Numbered from the stretch's first letter, positions 34,504 through 43,707 are shown. The stretch: 64,000 nt of DNA from Rhizobiaceae bacterium (GCA_023953845.1 JAMLJC010000001.1:1736001-1800000); one strand, 5' to 3'. Notes: generated by a model from the sequence alone, not told the origin. Program-made: numbers and translations.

Positions 34504-35790
34504 ATGTCCGCCAACGCTTCACTTCAGTCACGCCGCGTCGCCGCCGTACCGCGCGGCGTCGGCACGGCCTTTCCCGTCTTCGCCGACCGCGCGCAGGATG
34601 CCGAGGTCTGGGACGTTGAAGGCAAGCGCTACATAGACTTTGCAGGCGGCATCGCGGTGCTCAACACCGGCCATCGTCACCCCAAGGTGATCAAGGCGGT
34701 CAAGGACCAGCTCGACCGCTTCACCCATACCTGCTTCCAGGTTCTGCCCTATGAGCCCTATCTCGAACTTGCGGAGCGGCTGAACAAGCTCGCGCCCATC
34801 AAGGGAGAGGCGAAGACGATCTTCCTGTCGACAGGCGCGGAAGCCGTCGAGAACGCCATCAAGATTGCGAAAGCCCATACGGGCCGTCCCGGCGTCATCG
34901 CTTTTTCTGGCGCGTTTCACGGACGCACCACCCTCGGCATGTCGCTCACCGGCAAGGTAGCACCCTATCGTAAGAAGTTCGGGCCGGCGCTGCCCCACAT
35001 CTACCACCTGCCATTCCCGACGCTCGACAATGGCATGACGGTCGCCGACACGCTGCGGGCGATGGAATTCCTCTTTCGCGCCGACATCGAACCGGCGCAG
35101 GTCGCGGCCATCATCATCGAACCCGTGCAGGGCGAGGGCGGCTTCCATCCCGCGCCGACCGAACTGCTGGAAGCGATCCGCGCCACCTGCGACGAGCATG
35201 GCATCGTCATGATCGCCGATGAGATCCAGACCGGCTTCGCGCGCACGGGAAAGATGTTCGGCATCGAGGTGAGCGGCGTCGAGCCGGACCTCATCACCGT
35301 GGCAAAGTCTCTGGCCGGCGGGTTCCCGCTGTCCGGCGTCGTCGGCAAGGCCGAAATCATGGACGCGCCGGAACCGGGCGGCCTCGGCGGCACCTATGCC
35401 GGCAATCCACTGGCGCTGGTGGCCGCGCTCGCCGTGCTCGACGTGATTGAGGAGGAAAAGCTCATTGCGCGCGCCGAACATGTCGGCCGCAAGATCAGGG
35501 ACGCGGTCGTCAAGGCTTCGCAGCGCAACGACACGGTGCCGGTGGCGAATCTGCGCGGGCCCGGCGCCATGGTCGCCTTCGACATCGTGAAGAAGCGCGG
35601 CACCAATGACCCGGACGCCGACACTACAAAGCGCGTTATCCAGTCGGCCATAGGCGACGGTCTCGTGCTCCTTTCCTGCGGCGTGCATGCCAACACGCTG
35701 CGCATCCTCGTGCCGCTGACGGCTTCGGACGCGGTGCTCGATGAGGGTCTTGCCAAGCTGGAAAAGGCGTTGGTGGCGGCCAACGCATAG
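34504..35790 (+). CDS. gabT: 4-aminobutyrate--2-oxoglutarate transaminase
   Basis: 428 residues, class III PLP aminotransferase. Motifs: DFAGGIAVLNTGHRHPKV, FLSTGAEAVENAIKIAKAHT, IIEPVQGEGGFHPAP, MIADEIQTGFARTGKMFG and the PLP lysine in ITVAKSLAGGFPLSGVVG. Transfers the amino group of GABA to 2-oxoglutarate giving succinate semialdehyde. It follows the aminobutyraldehyde dehydrogenase by 109 bases, completing a putrescine-to-succinate-semialdehyde route; no succinate-semialdehyde dehydrogenase is in the window. Confidence 0.95.
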   Translation: MSANASLQSRRVAAVPRGVGTAFPVFADRAQDAEVWDVEGKRYIDFAGGIAVLNTGHRHPKVIKAVKDQLDRFTHTCFQVLPYEPYLELAERLNKLAPIKGEAKTIFLSTGAEAVENAIKIAKAHTGRPGVIAFSGAFHGRTTLGMSLTGKVAPYRKKFGPALPHIYHLPFPTLDNGMTVADTLRAMEFLFRADIEPAQVAAIIIEPVQGEGGFHPAPTELLEAIRATCDEHGIVMIADEIQTGFARTGKMFGIEVSGVEPDLITVAKSLAGGFPLSGVVGKAEIMDAPEPGGLGGTYAGNPLALVAALAVLDVIEEEKLIARAEHVGRKIRDAVVKASQRNDTVPVANLRGPGAMVAFDIVKKRGTNDPDADTTKRVIQSAIGDGLVLLSCGVHANTLRILVPLTASDAVLDEGLAKLEKALVAANA

Positions 35791-35826
35791 CCGTCTCGCG
35801 CGACAGCTTGCGCCCTTCGCGGAAAC

Positions 35827-35853
35827 CTGCAATCTGGTCGGACCAGATTGCAG
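35827..35853. promoter_or_regulatory. GntR-type palindrome before the sugar isomerase gene
   Basis: CTGCAATCTGGTC (35827-35839), one base, then GACCAGATTGCAG (35841-35853). The centre TGGTCGGACCA fits the TGGTnnnACCA pattern of FadR-subfamily GntR operators. It ends 12 bases before the GTG start and overlaps the ribosome-site region, so a bound regulator would repress directly. It could also form a hairpin terminator for gabT, but no T run follows. Confidence 0.6.
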
Positions 35854-35865
35854 GGAGGGCGATCA

Positions 35866-36720
35866 GTGAAAATCGGCTTTAACATGTTCCTGTGGACGAC
35901 CAATGTCGGCAGGAAGCACGAACCCATTCTTCGCGACATCAAGGCGACCGGCTATGACGGCGTCGAGATACCGATCTTCGAGGGCACGCCGGACGATTTC
36001 GCGCGCCTCGGCGACATGCTCGACCGTATCGGATTGGAGCGCACCGCCGTCACCGCCATGGGCGACCCCGCCATGAACCTGATCGGCGATGCGGCCGCCC
36101 GCAAGGCCGGTATCGCCTACATGAAGTGGGCGCTGGATTGCTGCGCCGCGCTCGGCGCGGACAAGATCATGGGGCCGATGCATTCGACGCTTGGCCATTT
36201 CAGCGGCACGGGACCGACCGCGGCGGAAGGGAAGCGTTCCGTTTCCTCGCAGCGCGCCATCGGCGATCATGCGATGAAGCGGGGCGTCACCGTGGGACTT
36301 GAGGCGCTGAACCGCTTCGAATGTTATCTGCTTAACACCATGGCGGATCTCTCGGAACACATCGACGAGATCGGGCACCCGAACATCAAGGGTATGTATG
36401 ACACCTTCCACGCCAATATCGAGGAAGCCGATCCGGTCGGGGCCTATACGAAGCATGTGAAGGACATCGTCCACATCCACATCTCCGAGAATGACCGGGG
36501 CGTGCCGGGACGCGGCAACATACCGTGGGCGGAGACCTTCGCGGCCATCCGCAACAGCGGTTATGACGACTGGCTAACCATCGAGGCGTTCGGGCGCGGC
36601 CTGAAGGACCTTGCGGCGGCAACGAAGGTCTGGCGCGATTTCGCGGAAAGCCCCGAAGCTGTCTATCGCGACGGCTTCAGGCATATCAGGGAAAGCTGGA
36701 AGAAGGCCGGGAAGGCGTAG
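35866..36720 (+). CDS. Sugar phosphate isomerase/epimerase family TIM-barrel protein
   Basis: 284 residues of the AP-endonuclease-2 (xylose-isomerase-like) fold. Ligand-like residues are visible in VGLEALNRFECYLL (Glu), GMYDTFHANIEEADP (Asp, His), VHIHISENDRGVPGRG (His, Glu) and DDWLTIEAFGRG (Glu), a pattern like D-tagatose/D-psicose 3-epimerases. The GTG start at 35866 has GGAGG seven bases upstream. It follows gabT but has its own GntR-like palindrome, so it may be a separate unit. Sugar substrate unknown. Confidence 0.88.
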   Translation: MKIGFNMFLWTTNVGRKHEPILRDIKATGYDGVEIPIFEGTPDDFARLGDMLDRIGLERTAVTAMGDPAMNLIGDAAARKAGIAYMKWALDCCAALGADKIMGPMHSTLGHFSGTGPTAAEGKRSVSSQRAIGDHAMKRGVTVGLEALNRFECYLLNTMADLSEHIDEIGHPNIKGMYDTFHANIEEADPVGAYTKHVKDIVHIHISENDRGVPGRGNIPWAETFAAIRNSGYDDWLTIEAFGRGLKDLAAATKVWRDFAESPEAVYRDGFRHIRESWKKAGKA

Positions 36721-36771
36721 GGCACCGGAAGGATACCAGGGCACTTTCAGGTATCTTCTTGCTGCATGGCT

Positions 36772-36810
36772 TGCCCACTCGATATGAGGAATAATCATAT
36801 CGAGTGGGCA
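36772..36810 (+). promoter_or_regulatory. 16-bp perfect hairpin directly before the FMN reductase start
   Basis: TGCCCACTCGATATGA (36772-36787), seven-base loop, TCATATCGAGTGGGCA (36795-36810). The 3' arm holds GAGTGGG, the only ribosome-site-like sequence before ATG 36814, so the hairpin could hide the start. It may instead be a DNA operator or the transcription stop of the isomerase gene; no T run follows. Confidence 0.6.
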
Positions 36811-36813
36811 CGC

Positions 36814-37383
36814 ATGACATTGAAACTACAGACCATCATCTGCAGCATCCGCCCTGGGCGCATCGGCCCCAAAGTCGGCGAATGGTTTCACGGCGTGGCA
36901 GCCGGCCATGGCGGGTTCGAGGCGGAACTCGTCGATCTCGCGGATTTCCACCTGCCGCTGCTCGACGAGGCGAAGCATCCGCGCATGCAGCAATATGAGC
37001 ATGACCATACGAAGAAATGGGCGGCCAGCGTGGCGTCGGCGGACGCCTATGCTTTCGTCACGCCCGAATACGATTATTTTCCGCCCGCCTCGCTCGTCAA
37101 CGCCGTGCAGTTCGTCGCACGGGAATGGCATTACAAGCCGGCCGGCATCGTCAGCTATGGCGGCATTTCGGGAGGGTTGCGCGCCGCCCAGGCAGAAAAG
37201 CTGCTGTTCACTGCCGTCAAGATGATGCCAATGGCGGAAGGTGTGCCGATTCCGATGGTGACTCAGCATATCGGCGAAGACGGCGTATTCCGGCCCACCG
37301 ATGTGATTGCCGATGGTGCGAAGCTGATGCTGGACGAACTTCACAAATGGGCGACGGCGCTCAAGCCGCTGCACGCCGGCTGA
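36814..37383 (+). CDS. NADPH-dependent FMN reductase family protein
   Basis: 189 residues with a flavodoxin-like fold. FMN-phosphate loop near the start (TIICSIRPGRIGPKVGEWF), AYAFVTPEYDYFPPASLVNA as the flavin-binding loop, and GIVSYGGISGGLRAAQ. Reduces flavins or quinones/azo compounds in the cytosol. ATG 36814 starts the conserved core; an in-frame ATG at 36766 would read through the hairpin. It converges with the formate dehydrogenase operon. Confidence 0.88.
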   Translation: MTLKLQTIICSIRPGRIGPKVGEWFHGVAAGHGGFEAELVDLADFHLPLLDEAKHPRMQQYEHDHTKKWAASVASADAYAFVTPEYDYFPPASLVNAVQFVAREWHYKPAGIVSYGGISGGLRAAQAEKLLFTAVKMMPMAEGVPIPMVTQHIGEDGVFRPTDVIADGAKLMLDELHKWATALKPLHAG

Positions 37384-37424
37384 ACGGCGTGATCTGATTC
37401 CTGAAAGCTGAGGCTTCGGCCCTG

Positions 37425-37772
37425 CTACCCCTGCGAAGCGGCGATGTTCGATGTCGCCTCGCCGGCCGCATTGCCCTTGTCGCCGGGGACACCGGCATCG
37501 GCCTGCTCGGCCTGAAACAACGACACGGGTGCGGATGGCCGTCTGATCTTCATGGCCGCCTCCTTGACGATCGGCAGCATGCCTTCGCCGCCCGCGTCGA
37601 ACACTTCGAAGAAATGCCGCCGCATGCGCGGCTCCCAGAACTTGTTGATGTGCTCGGCAACGCCGGCAACGCCTTCGTCATGCGGCTTGGACAGGAAGAA
37701 GGTGCCGATCTGGTTGGCCATGCGGATGATCTTGGCGATCACCAGATCGCCGTGACTCTCCTCATGCGACAT
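37425..37772 (-). CDS. fdsD: Formate dehydrogenase subunit delta
   Basis: 115 residues. FdsD family: DLVIAKIIRMANQIGTFF, HINKFWEPRMRRHFFEVFD then MLPIVKEAAMKIR. The small subunit helps assembly and stability of the molybdenum NAD-dependent formate dehydrogenase. The C-terminal 30 residues are low-complexity and variable. It overlaps fdhD by 11 bases and is last in the operon. Confidence 0.93.
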   Translation of the reverse strand: MSHEESHGDLVIAKIIRMANQIGTFFLSKPHDEGVAGVAEHINKFWEPRMRRHFFEVFDAGGEGMLPIVKEAAMKIRRPSAPVSLFQAEQADAGVPGDKGNAAGEATSNIAASQG

Positions 37773-38607
37773 GGCGCTTGTCTCCCTCTGCCGATCTGCC
37801 TGCGCCGGAAATCACGCGTCCGGCATGGGTAAAAACGTCGAACTCGTCGCCACGCACCAGCGCCACCAGCGTCATGCCAGCTTCTTCGGCCGTGCGTATC
37901 GCCAGCGCGGTTGGCGCCGACACGGCGATGATGAACGGTGCGCCGATGGCCGCCGTCTTCTGCACCATCTCGACGGACACGCGGCTGGTGACGACGACCG
38001 CGCCGCTTGCGCCCCCGGTGCCCGCCTTGCTTAGCGCGCCGGCCAGTTTGTCGAGCGCATTGTGCCGTCCGACATCCTCGCGCGCCGCGACGATGCCCGC
38101 GCCCGGCAAGTAGAAGCCGGCGGCGTGAACCGCGCCGGTCTCCGCATGCAGGGGCTGCTTCCTCGAGAGCAGCCGCACCGCCTCGCTGATCTGGTTCGCA
38201 TTCAACGCAAGTCGCGAGCGGCCGACGGCTTCGACGCTGCGCATCGCTTCCTCAATGGATTCGATGCCGCACAAACCGCATCCGACCGGGCCCGCTAGCC
38301 GCCGTCGCCGCGCCTCGAAACGCGTATTCGCCTTGTCTCTGAGCCGGATCTGGATGTCGATACCCGCGCCGAGGTCCTCCACTTCGATTGCCTCGATCTC
38401 GTCAGGCGAGGCGACGATACCCTCGGTCAGCGAGAAGCCGAGCGCGAAATCCTCGAAATCCGCCGGCGACGCCATCATTACCGCATGCGTCGTGCCGCCA
38501 TAGGAAAGTGCGATCGGCATTTCCTCCGGAACCGCGCGATTCGCGGTGAAATCGCCGGCCACGCGATGCGCGATGCGGGGCGCGGTGGCAAGGGGAGGGC
38601 GGGTCAT
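37762..38607 (-). CDS. fdhD: Formate dehydrogenase accessory sulfurtransferase FdhD
   Basis: 281 residues. FdhD passes sulfur from a cysteine desulfurase to the molybdenum cofactor of formate dehydrogenase. The sulfur-relay CxxC is in GPVGCGLCGIES; ASPADFEDFALGFSLTEGIV and VAAREDVGRHNALDKL are family signatures. ATG 38607 is chosen; GTG 38649 would add 14 residues and has no better ribosome site. Between fdsA and fdsD, as in other alphaproteobacteria. Confidence 0.95.
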   Translation of the reverse strand: MTRPPLATAPRIAHRVAGDFTANRAVPEEMPIALSYGGTTHAVMMASPADFEDFALGFSLTEGIVASPDEIEAIEVEDLGAGIDIQIRLRDKANTRFEARRRRLAGPVGCGLCGIESIEEAMRSVEAVGRSRLALNANQISEAVRLLSRKQPLHAETGAVHAAGFYLPGAGIVAAREDVGRHNALDKLAGALSKAGTGGASGAVVVTSRVSVEMVQKTAAIGAPFIIAVSAPTALAIRTAEEAGMTLVALVRGDEFDVFTHAGRVISGAGRSAEGDKRHVA

Positions 38608-38659
38608 GACGCGACCTGCCGATGGCGGGGCGGAGGTGCTACGCGCCACATAGCCCTGT

Positions 38660-41575
38660 CTACTCCGCAGCTTCCAGATGCCCCTCGATCCGCCGGCTGC
38701 GGCGCGACAGTTCCTCGTACTCCCGCTGCCAGTCGCTCGGGCCGTTGGACGGCATCACCTGAACCGCCGTCACCTTGTATTCAGGGCAGTTGGTGGCCCA
38801 GTCGGAGAAGTCGGTGGTGATGACGTTGGCCTGCGTGTCCGGGTGGTGGAAGGTCGTGTAGACCACGCCCGGCGCGACACGCTCCGTGATCAGCGCGCGC
38901 AGCGTCGTCTCGCCGGCGCGGGAGGAGAGCCGCACCCAGTCGCCGTCGCGGATGCCGCGTTGCTCGGCGTCGTGCGGATGGATCTCCAGCCGGTCTTCCG
39001 CGTGCCACACGACATTCTCCGTGCGCCGCGTCTGCGCGCCGACATTGTATTGCGACAGGATGCGGCCGGTCGTGAGCAGAAGCGGGAAGCGCGGCCCGGT
39101 CTTCTCGTCGGTCGCGACATATTCGGTGCGGATGAACTTGCCCTTGCCGCGCACGAAGCCGCCGACATGCATGATCGGCGTGCCTTCCGGCGCCTTCTCG
39201 TTGCATGGCCACTGCACGGAACCCATACGCTCCAGAAGGTCGTAGGAGACATTGGCGAAGCTCGGCGTCGTCGCCGCGATCTCGTCCATGATCTCGGACG
39301 GATGAGTGTAGTTCCAGTCGAGGCCCATGGCGCGGGCCATCTCCTGCGTCACCTCCCAGTCGGCATAGCCGTTCTTCGGCGCGATCACCTTTCGCACGCG
39401 ATTTATTCGACGTTCCGCGTTGGTGAAGGTCCCGTCCTTCTCCAGGAAGGTCGAGCCCGGCAGGAAGACATGCGCGTAGTTGGCCGTCTCGTTGAGGAAG
39501 AGGTCGTGGACGACCACGCATTCCATGGCGGCGAGGCCGGCCGAAACGTGCTTCGTGTCGGGGTCGGACTGCAATATATCCTCACCCTGCACGTAGAGGC
39601 CCAGGAAGGTGCCTTCCACGGCCGCGTCCAGCATGTTCGGGATGCGCAGGCCCGGCTCGTTGTCGAGCTTCACGCCCCACAGCGCCTCGTAGATGTCACG
39701 CGTTTCCTCGCCCGAAATATGCCGGTAGCCCGGCAGCTCATGCGGGAACGAACCCATGTCGCAGGAGCCCTGGACATTGTTCTGGCCGCGCAGCGGGTTC
39801 ACGCCGACACCGCGACGGCCGATATTGCCCGTCGCCATTGCGAGATTGGCGATCGCCATCACCGCGGTGGAGCCCTGGCTGTGCTCGGTGACGCCGAGGC
39901 CGTAATAGATGGCGGCGTTGCCGCCGGTCGCGTAGAGCCGGGCGGCCTGCCGGATGCGTTCCGCCGGCACGCCGGAAAGCTTCTCGATCGCTTCCGGGCT
40001 GTTGCTCTTGTCCGCGACGAAGGCCGCCCAGTCCTCGAATTCCGACCAGTCGCAACGCTCGCGGATGAATTTTTCGTTGAACAACCCTTCCGTCACGATG
40101 ACATGCGCCAGCGACGTGACGACCGCGACGTTCGTGCCGGGCTTCAGCGGCAGATGGCAAGTGGCCTTGGCGTGGACGGAATCCACCGTCTCGGTGACGC
40201 GCGGATCGAGCACGATCAGCTTCGCGCCTTGTCGGATGCGCTTCTTCATGCGCGAGGCGAAGACCGGGTGCGCAGCGGAGGGATTCGCGCCGATCACCAT
40301 GATGACGTCCGCCTCGTCGACGGAATCGAAATCCTGCGTGCCGGCCGAGGTGCCATAGGTCTGGCCGAGACCGTAGCCGGTCGGCGAATGGCAGACGCGG
40401 GCGCAGGTATCGACATTGTTGTTGCCAAAACCCTGCCGCACCAGCTTCTGGACGAGATAGGTCTCCTCATTGGTGCAGCGCGAGGATGTGATGCCGCCCA
40501 CCGCGCCGCGCCCGTATTGGTACTGGATGCGCCGGAACTCGCTGGCGATGTGGGCAAACGCCTGTTCCCAGCTCACCTCGCGCCACGGATCGGAAATCTT
40601 CTCGCGGATCATCGGGTTGAGGATACGGTCCTTATGGGTGGCATACCCGTAGGCGAAGCGGCCCTTGACGCAGGAATGCCCGTGATTGGCCATGCCGCCC
40701 TTGAAGGGCATCATGCGCACGATCTCGTCGTTCTTGATCTCGGCCTTGAAGGAGCAGCCCACGCCGCAATAGGCGCAGGTGGTGACGACGGATCGCTCCG
40801 GCATGCCCTTTTCGAGCACGGATTTCTCGCGCAATGCATCGGTCGGGCAGGCCTGCACGCAGGCTCCGCAGGACACGCATTCGGAACCGATGAAGTCCTC
40901 GTGCATGCCGGGGACGATGCGCGACTCGAAGCCGCGTCCCTCAATCGTCAGGGCGAAGGTTCCCTGCACCTCCTCGCAGGCGCGCACGCAGCGCGAGCAG
41001 ACGATGCACTGCGCCGGATCGTAGGCGAAATAGGGGTTGGACTCGTCGCGGACGAGGTAGTCGACGGTCAGCGAGCCGTGGCCCGGCGCGACGCCTTCAT
41101 CCGGCTTGACGTGGTTGCGGCCGCCGACGCCGTAGCGGTTCTCGGTGAGGCCTACCGACCGCGCCACCTGGTCGAACTCGCTGGCGCCTGTGCCGGCCTT
41201 CTCGTTCCAGCCCGTCGGATGGTCCGAGACATAGAGCTCCATGACGCCGCGCCGGATGGCGTCCAGCCGGTCGCTTTGCGTGCGCACGACCATGCCCTCG
41301 CCGACCGGCGTCGTGCAGGAGGCGGGAGTGCCGTTGCGGCCCTCGATCTCGACCAGGCAGATGCGGCAGGAGCCGAACGAGTCCAGCATGTCCGTCGCGC
41401 ACAGTTTCGGAATCTCGACGCCGGCTTCCATCGAGGCGCGCATGATCGACGTGCCCTCGGGCACCGTGATGGCGCGACCGTCGACGGTCAGCGTCACCTG
41501 CTTCTGCGCCGTCGAGGCAGGCGTGCCGTAGTCGATCTCTTCCACCAGCGTCGGGATGTCGGCCATGATGTTCAT
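38660..41575 (-). CDS. fdsA: NAD-dependent formate dehydrogenase, molybdenum alpha subunit
   Basis: 971 residues. N-terminal plant-type [2Fe-2S] domain with Cys 59, 70, 73 and 87; two ferredoxin [4Fe-4S] motifs (Cys 190/193/196/200 and 233/236/239/243); molybdopterin-domain [4Fe-4S] at Cys 267/270/274/302; active-site Cys-His in DTCARVCHSPTG. It oxidises formate to CO2 and sends electrons to the FdsB flavin. Oddity: at residues 118-134, where characterised FdsA/NuoG proteins carry the His-Cys3 cluster (HPLDCxxC then C), this protein reads DHPTGWNEKAGTGASEF with no cysteine; the surrounding sequence aligns without a frameshift. ATG 41575 has GGAG six bases upstream. Confidence 0.96.
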   Translation of the reverse strand: MNIMADIPTLVEEIDYGTPASTAQKQVTLTVDGRAITVPEGTSIMRASMEAGVEIPKLCATDMLDSFGSCRICLVEIEGRNGTPASCTTPVGEGMVVRTQSDRLDAIRRGVMELYVSDHPTGWNEKAGTGASEFDQVARSVGLTENRYGVGGRNHVKPDEGVAPGHGSLTVDYLVRDESNPYFAYDPAQCIVCSRCVRACEEVQGTFALTIEGRGFESRIVPGMHEDFIGSECVSCGACVQACPTDALREKSVLEKGMPERSVVTTCAYCGVGCSFKAEIKNDEIVRMMPFKGGMANHGHSCVKGRFAYGYATHKDRILNPMIREKISDPWREVSWEQAFAHIASEFRRIQYQYGRGAVGGITSSRCTNEETYLVQKLVRQGFGNNNVDTCARVCHSPTGYGLGQTYGTSAGTQDFDSVDEADVIMVIGANPSAAHPVFASRMKKRIRQGAKLIVLDPRVTETVDSVHAKATCHLPLKPGTNVAVVTSLAHVIVTEGLFNEKFIRERCDWSEFEDWAAFVADKSNSPEAIEKLSGVPAERIRQAARLYATGGNAAIYYGLGVTEHSQGSTAVMAIANLAMATGNIGRRGVGVNPLRGQNNVQGSCDMGSFPHELPGYRHISGEETRDIYEALWGVKLDNEPGLRIPNMLDAAVEGTFLGLYVQGEDILQSDPDTKHVSAGLAAMECVVVHDLFLNETANYAHVFLPGSTFLEKDGTFTNAERRINRVRKVIAPKNGYADWEVTQEMARAMGLDWNYTHPSEIMDEIAATTPSFANVSYDLLERMGSVQWPCNEKAPEGTPIMHVGGFVRGKGKFIRTEYVATDEKTGPRFPLLLTTGRILSQYNVGAQTRRTENVVWHAEDRLEIHPHDAEQRGIRDGDWVRLSSRAGETTLRALITERVAPGVVYTTFHHPDTQANVITTDFSDWATNCPEYKVTAVQVMPSNGPSDWQREYEELSRRSRRIEGHLEAAE

Positions 41576-41584
41576 CGTCCGCTC

Positions 41585-43141
41585 CTATTCCGCAGCCACG
41601 CGCACCGGCGCCGGCTTGAAATCCTCGGGGAAGTGGGTGAGGGCGCTCATCACCGGATAGGGCGTGAAGCCGCCGAGCGCGCAAAGCGAGCCGAACTTCA
41701 TCGTGTTGCAGAGGTCTGTGACGAGCTCAAGATTCTTCTCCGGCTGGATACCGGCCGCCACCTTGTCCAGCGTCTCCACCCCGCGCGTCGAGCCGATGCG
41801 GCATGGCGTGCACTTGCCGCAGCTCTCGACGGCGCAGAACTCCATGGCGAAACGCGCCATCTTCAGCATGTCGGCCGTGTCGTCGAACACGGTGATGCCG
41901 GCATGGCCGATCAGCCCGTCCTTCGCCGCGAAGGCTTCGTAGTCGAACGGCGTGTCGAACAGCGCGCGCGGGAAATAGGCGCCCAGCGGCCCGCCGACCT
42001 GCACCGCCTTGACCGGGCGTCCGCTCGCCGTGCCGCCGCCGATGCCGTCGACGATCTCGCCCAGCGTCAGGCCGAAGGCGGTCTCGAACAAGCCGCCATA
42101 TCTGACATTGCCGGCGATCTGGATCGGGATCGTGCCGCGCGAGCGGCCCATGCCGAAATTCTTGTAGAACTCCGCGCCCCTGTCCATGATGATCGGCACG
42201 GAGGCGAGCGAGATCACGTTGTTGATCACGGTCGGCTTGCCGAAAAGCCCTTCTATCGCCGGCAGCGGCGGCTTGGCGCGGACCACGCCGCGCTTGCCCT
42301 CCAGCGAGTTGAGCAGCGACGTCTCCTCGCCGCAGACATAGGCGCCCGCGCCGACCCGCACCTCCATGTCGAAGGCATGGGCGGAGCCGAGCACATTGAC
42401 GCCGAGCACCCCGGCGCGCCGCGCGATCTCGACCGCCTTCCGCATCTTGACGACGGCGTGCGGATATTCGGAGCGGATATAGATGAAGCCCTTCGTCGCG
42501 CCGGTCGCGATGCCGGCGATCGCCATGCCCTCGATGAGCACGAAGGGATCGCCTTCCATGACCATGCGGTCGGCGAAGGTGGCGCTGTCGCCCTCGTCGG
42601 CATTGCAAACGATGTATTTCCGGTCGGCGACGGCGTTGAGCACCGTATTCCACTTGATGCCAGTCGGGAAGCCGGCGCCGCCGCGTCCGCGCAGGCCGCT
42701 GTCCGTAACCTGCTTGACGATGTCGGCGGGCGCCATCGACACAGCCTTCCTCAGTCCGGTCAGGCCGCCATGCGCGCGGTAGTCGTCAAGCGACAGCGGG
42801 TCGGTGATGCCGCAGCGCGCGAAGGTCAGGCGGATCTGCCGCGCAAGGAAGGGCAACTCCTCCGGATTGCCCAGCGACAGGCTATGCATGCCGCCCGTGG
42901 CGAGGCCCGCATCGAACAGGCCCGGCACGTCCCTTGCCTTCACTGGCCCATAAGCGACGCGGCCGAATTCGGCCGCCACTTCGATCATCGGCTCCAGCCA
43001 GAACATGCCGCGCGATCCGTTGCGGACGATCTTCGCATCGATGCCGCGCGCCGCGATTTCGGCCACGACAGCCTTCGCGACTTTTTCGGCGCCCAGCGCC
43101 AGCGCGGCGGAATCGTCGGGAATATAGATGGTGACGGTCAT
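41585..43141 (-). CDS. fdsB: NAD-dependent formate dehydrogenase beta subunit (NADH/FMN)
   Basis: 518 residues, NuoF-like with an N-terminal thioredoxin-like extension (residues 1-95). NADH/FMN sites in LRGRGGAGFPTGIKW, YIVCNADEGDSATF and GAGAYVCGEETSLLNSLEG; [4Fe-4S] ligands in ESCGKCTPCRIGS and, about 40 residues on, a Cys in KFGSLCALGG. Transfers electrons from the FdsA clusters to NAD+. Stop lies nine bases from fdsA start; start overlaps fdsG stop by four bases (ATGA). Confidence 0.96.
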   Translation of the reverse strand: MTVTIYIPDDSAALALGAEKVAKAVVAEIAARGIDAKIVRNGSRGMFWLEPMIEVAAEFGRVAYGPVKARDVPGLFDAGLATGGMHSLSLGNPEELPFLARQIRLTFARCGITDPLSLDDYRAHGGLTGLRKAVSMAPADIVKQVTDSGLRGRGGAGFPTGIKWNTVLNAVADRKYIVCNADEGDSATFADRMVMEGDPFVLIEGMAIAGIATGATKGFIYIRSEYPHAVVKMRKAVEIARRAGVLGVNVLGSAHAFDMEVRVGAGAYVCGEETSLLNSLEGKRGVVRAKPPLPAIEGLFGKPTVINNVISLASVPIIMDRGAEFYKNFGMGRSRGTIPIQIAGNVRYGGLFETAFGLTLGEIVDGIGGGTASGRPVKAVQVGGPLGAYFPRALFDTPFDYEAFAAKDGLIGHAGITVFDDTADMLKMARFAMEFCAVESCGKCTPCRIGSTRGVETLDKVAAGIQPEKNLELVTDLCNTMKFGSLCALGGFTPYPVMSALTHFPEDFKPAPVRVAAE

Positions 43142-43617
43142 GTCCGCACCGCCTCGACGATCTCCTCGATCGCCTCATCATCGACGCGGCCTATCACTTC
43201 TCCGTCGAGCATGGCCGACGGCCCGCAGGCGCAGAGGCCGAGGCAATAGACCGGCTCGAGCGTCACAGAACCGTCGCTCGTCGTCTCGTGGAAACCGATG
43301 CCGAGCGCCTGCTTCACCTTCGACGCGACGCCGTCCGAGCCCATAGACTGGCAAGCTTCCGCCTGGCACAGCTTCAGCACGTGCCGGCCGGCCGGAACCT
43401 TGCGATAGTCGTGATAGAAGCTCACGACGCCGTAGACCTCGGCCCGCGACATGTTCAGTTCATGCGCGATGACGGGCAGGGACTCCCTCGGAACGTATCC
43501 GAACTCTTCCTGAAGGTCGTGAAGGATGGGCAGCAGAGGACCTTCAAGATCCTTCAGGCCTGCGATCACCTCGACGGTGCGCTGCTCGATCTCGGTACTT
43601 GCGGGCTGCATCGCCAT
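43138..43617 (-). CDS. fdsG: NAD-dependent formate dehydrogenase gamma subunit (NuoE-like)
   Basis: 159 residues, thioredoxin-like [2Fe-2S] protein. Ligands Cys 84 and 89 (KLCQAEACQSMG) and Cys 125 and 129 (YCLGLCACGPS). Helical N-terminus with LLPILHDLQEEFGYVPRESL as in NuoE. ATG 43617 has GGAGG seven bases upstream. First gene of the fds operon; the LysR gene upstream on the same strand is its likely regulator. Confidence 0.95.
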   Translation of the reverse strand: MAMQPASTEIEQRTVEVIAGLKDLEGPLLPILHDLQEEFGYVPRESLPVIAHELNMSRAEVYGVVSFYHDYRKVPAGRHVLKLCQAEACQSMGSDGVASKVKQALGIGFHETTSDGSVTLEPVYCLGLCACGPSAMLDGEVIGRVDDEAIEEIVEAVRT

Positions 43618-43707
43618 GCAGCGCCCTCCCTGAATCCGCGTCACGCCTGACGCTAAGTTCTTATCACAGCAGAAGAAACCGCCAGGATCAATAAAGCTGT
43701 GCCGTGG

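Noticed and set aside
38678..43249. 1523-codon open frame on the plus strand
   Set aside because: It runs antisense through fdsA, fdsB and part of fdsG, which have complete cluster and cofactor motifs. It is a shadow produced by GC-rich codon bias.
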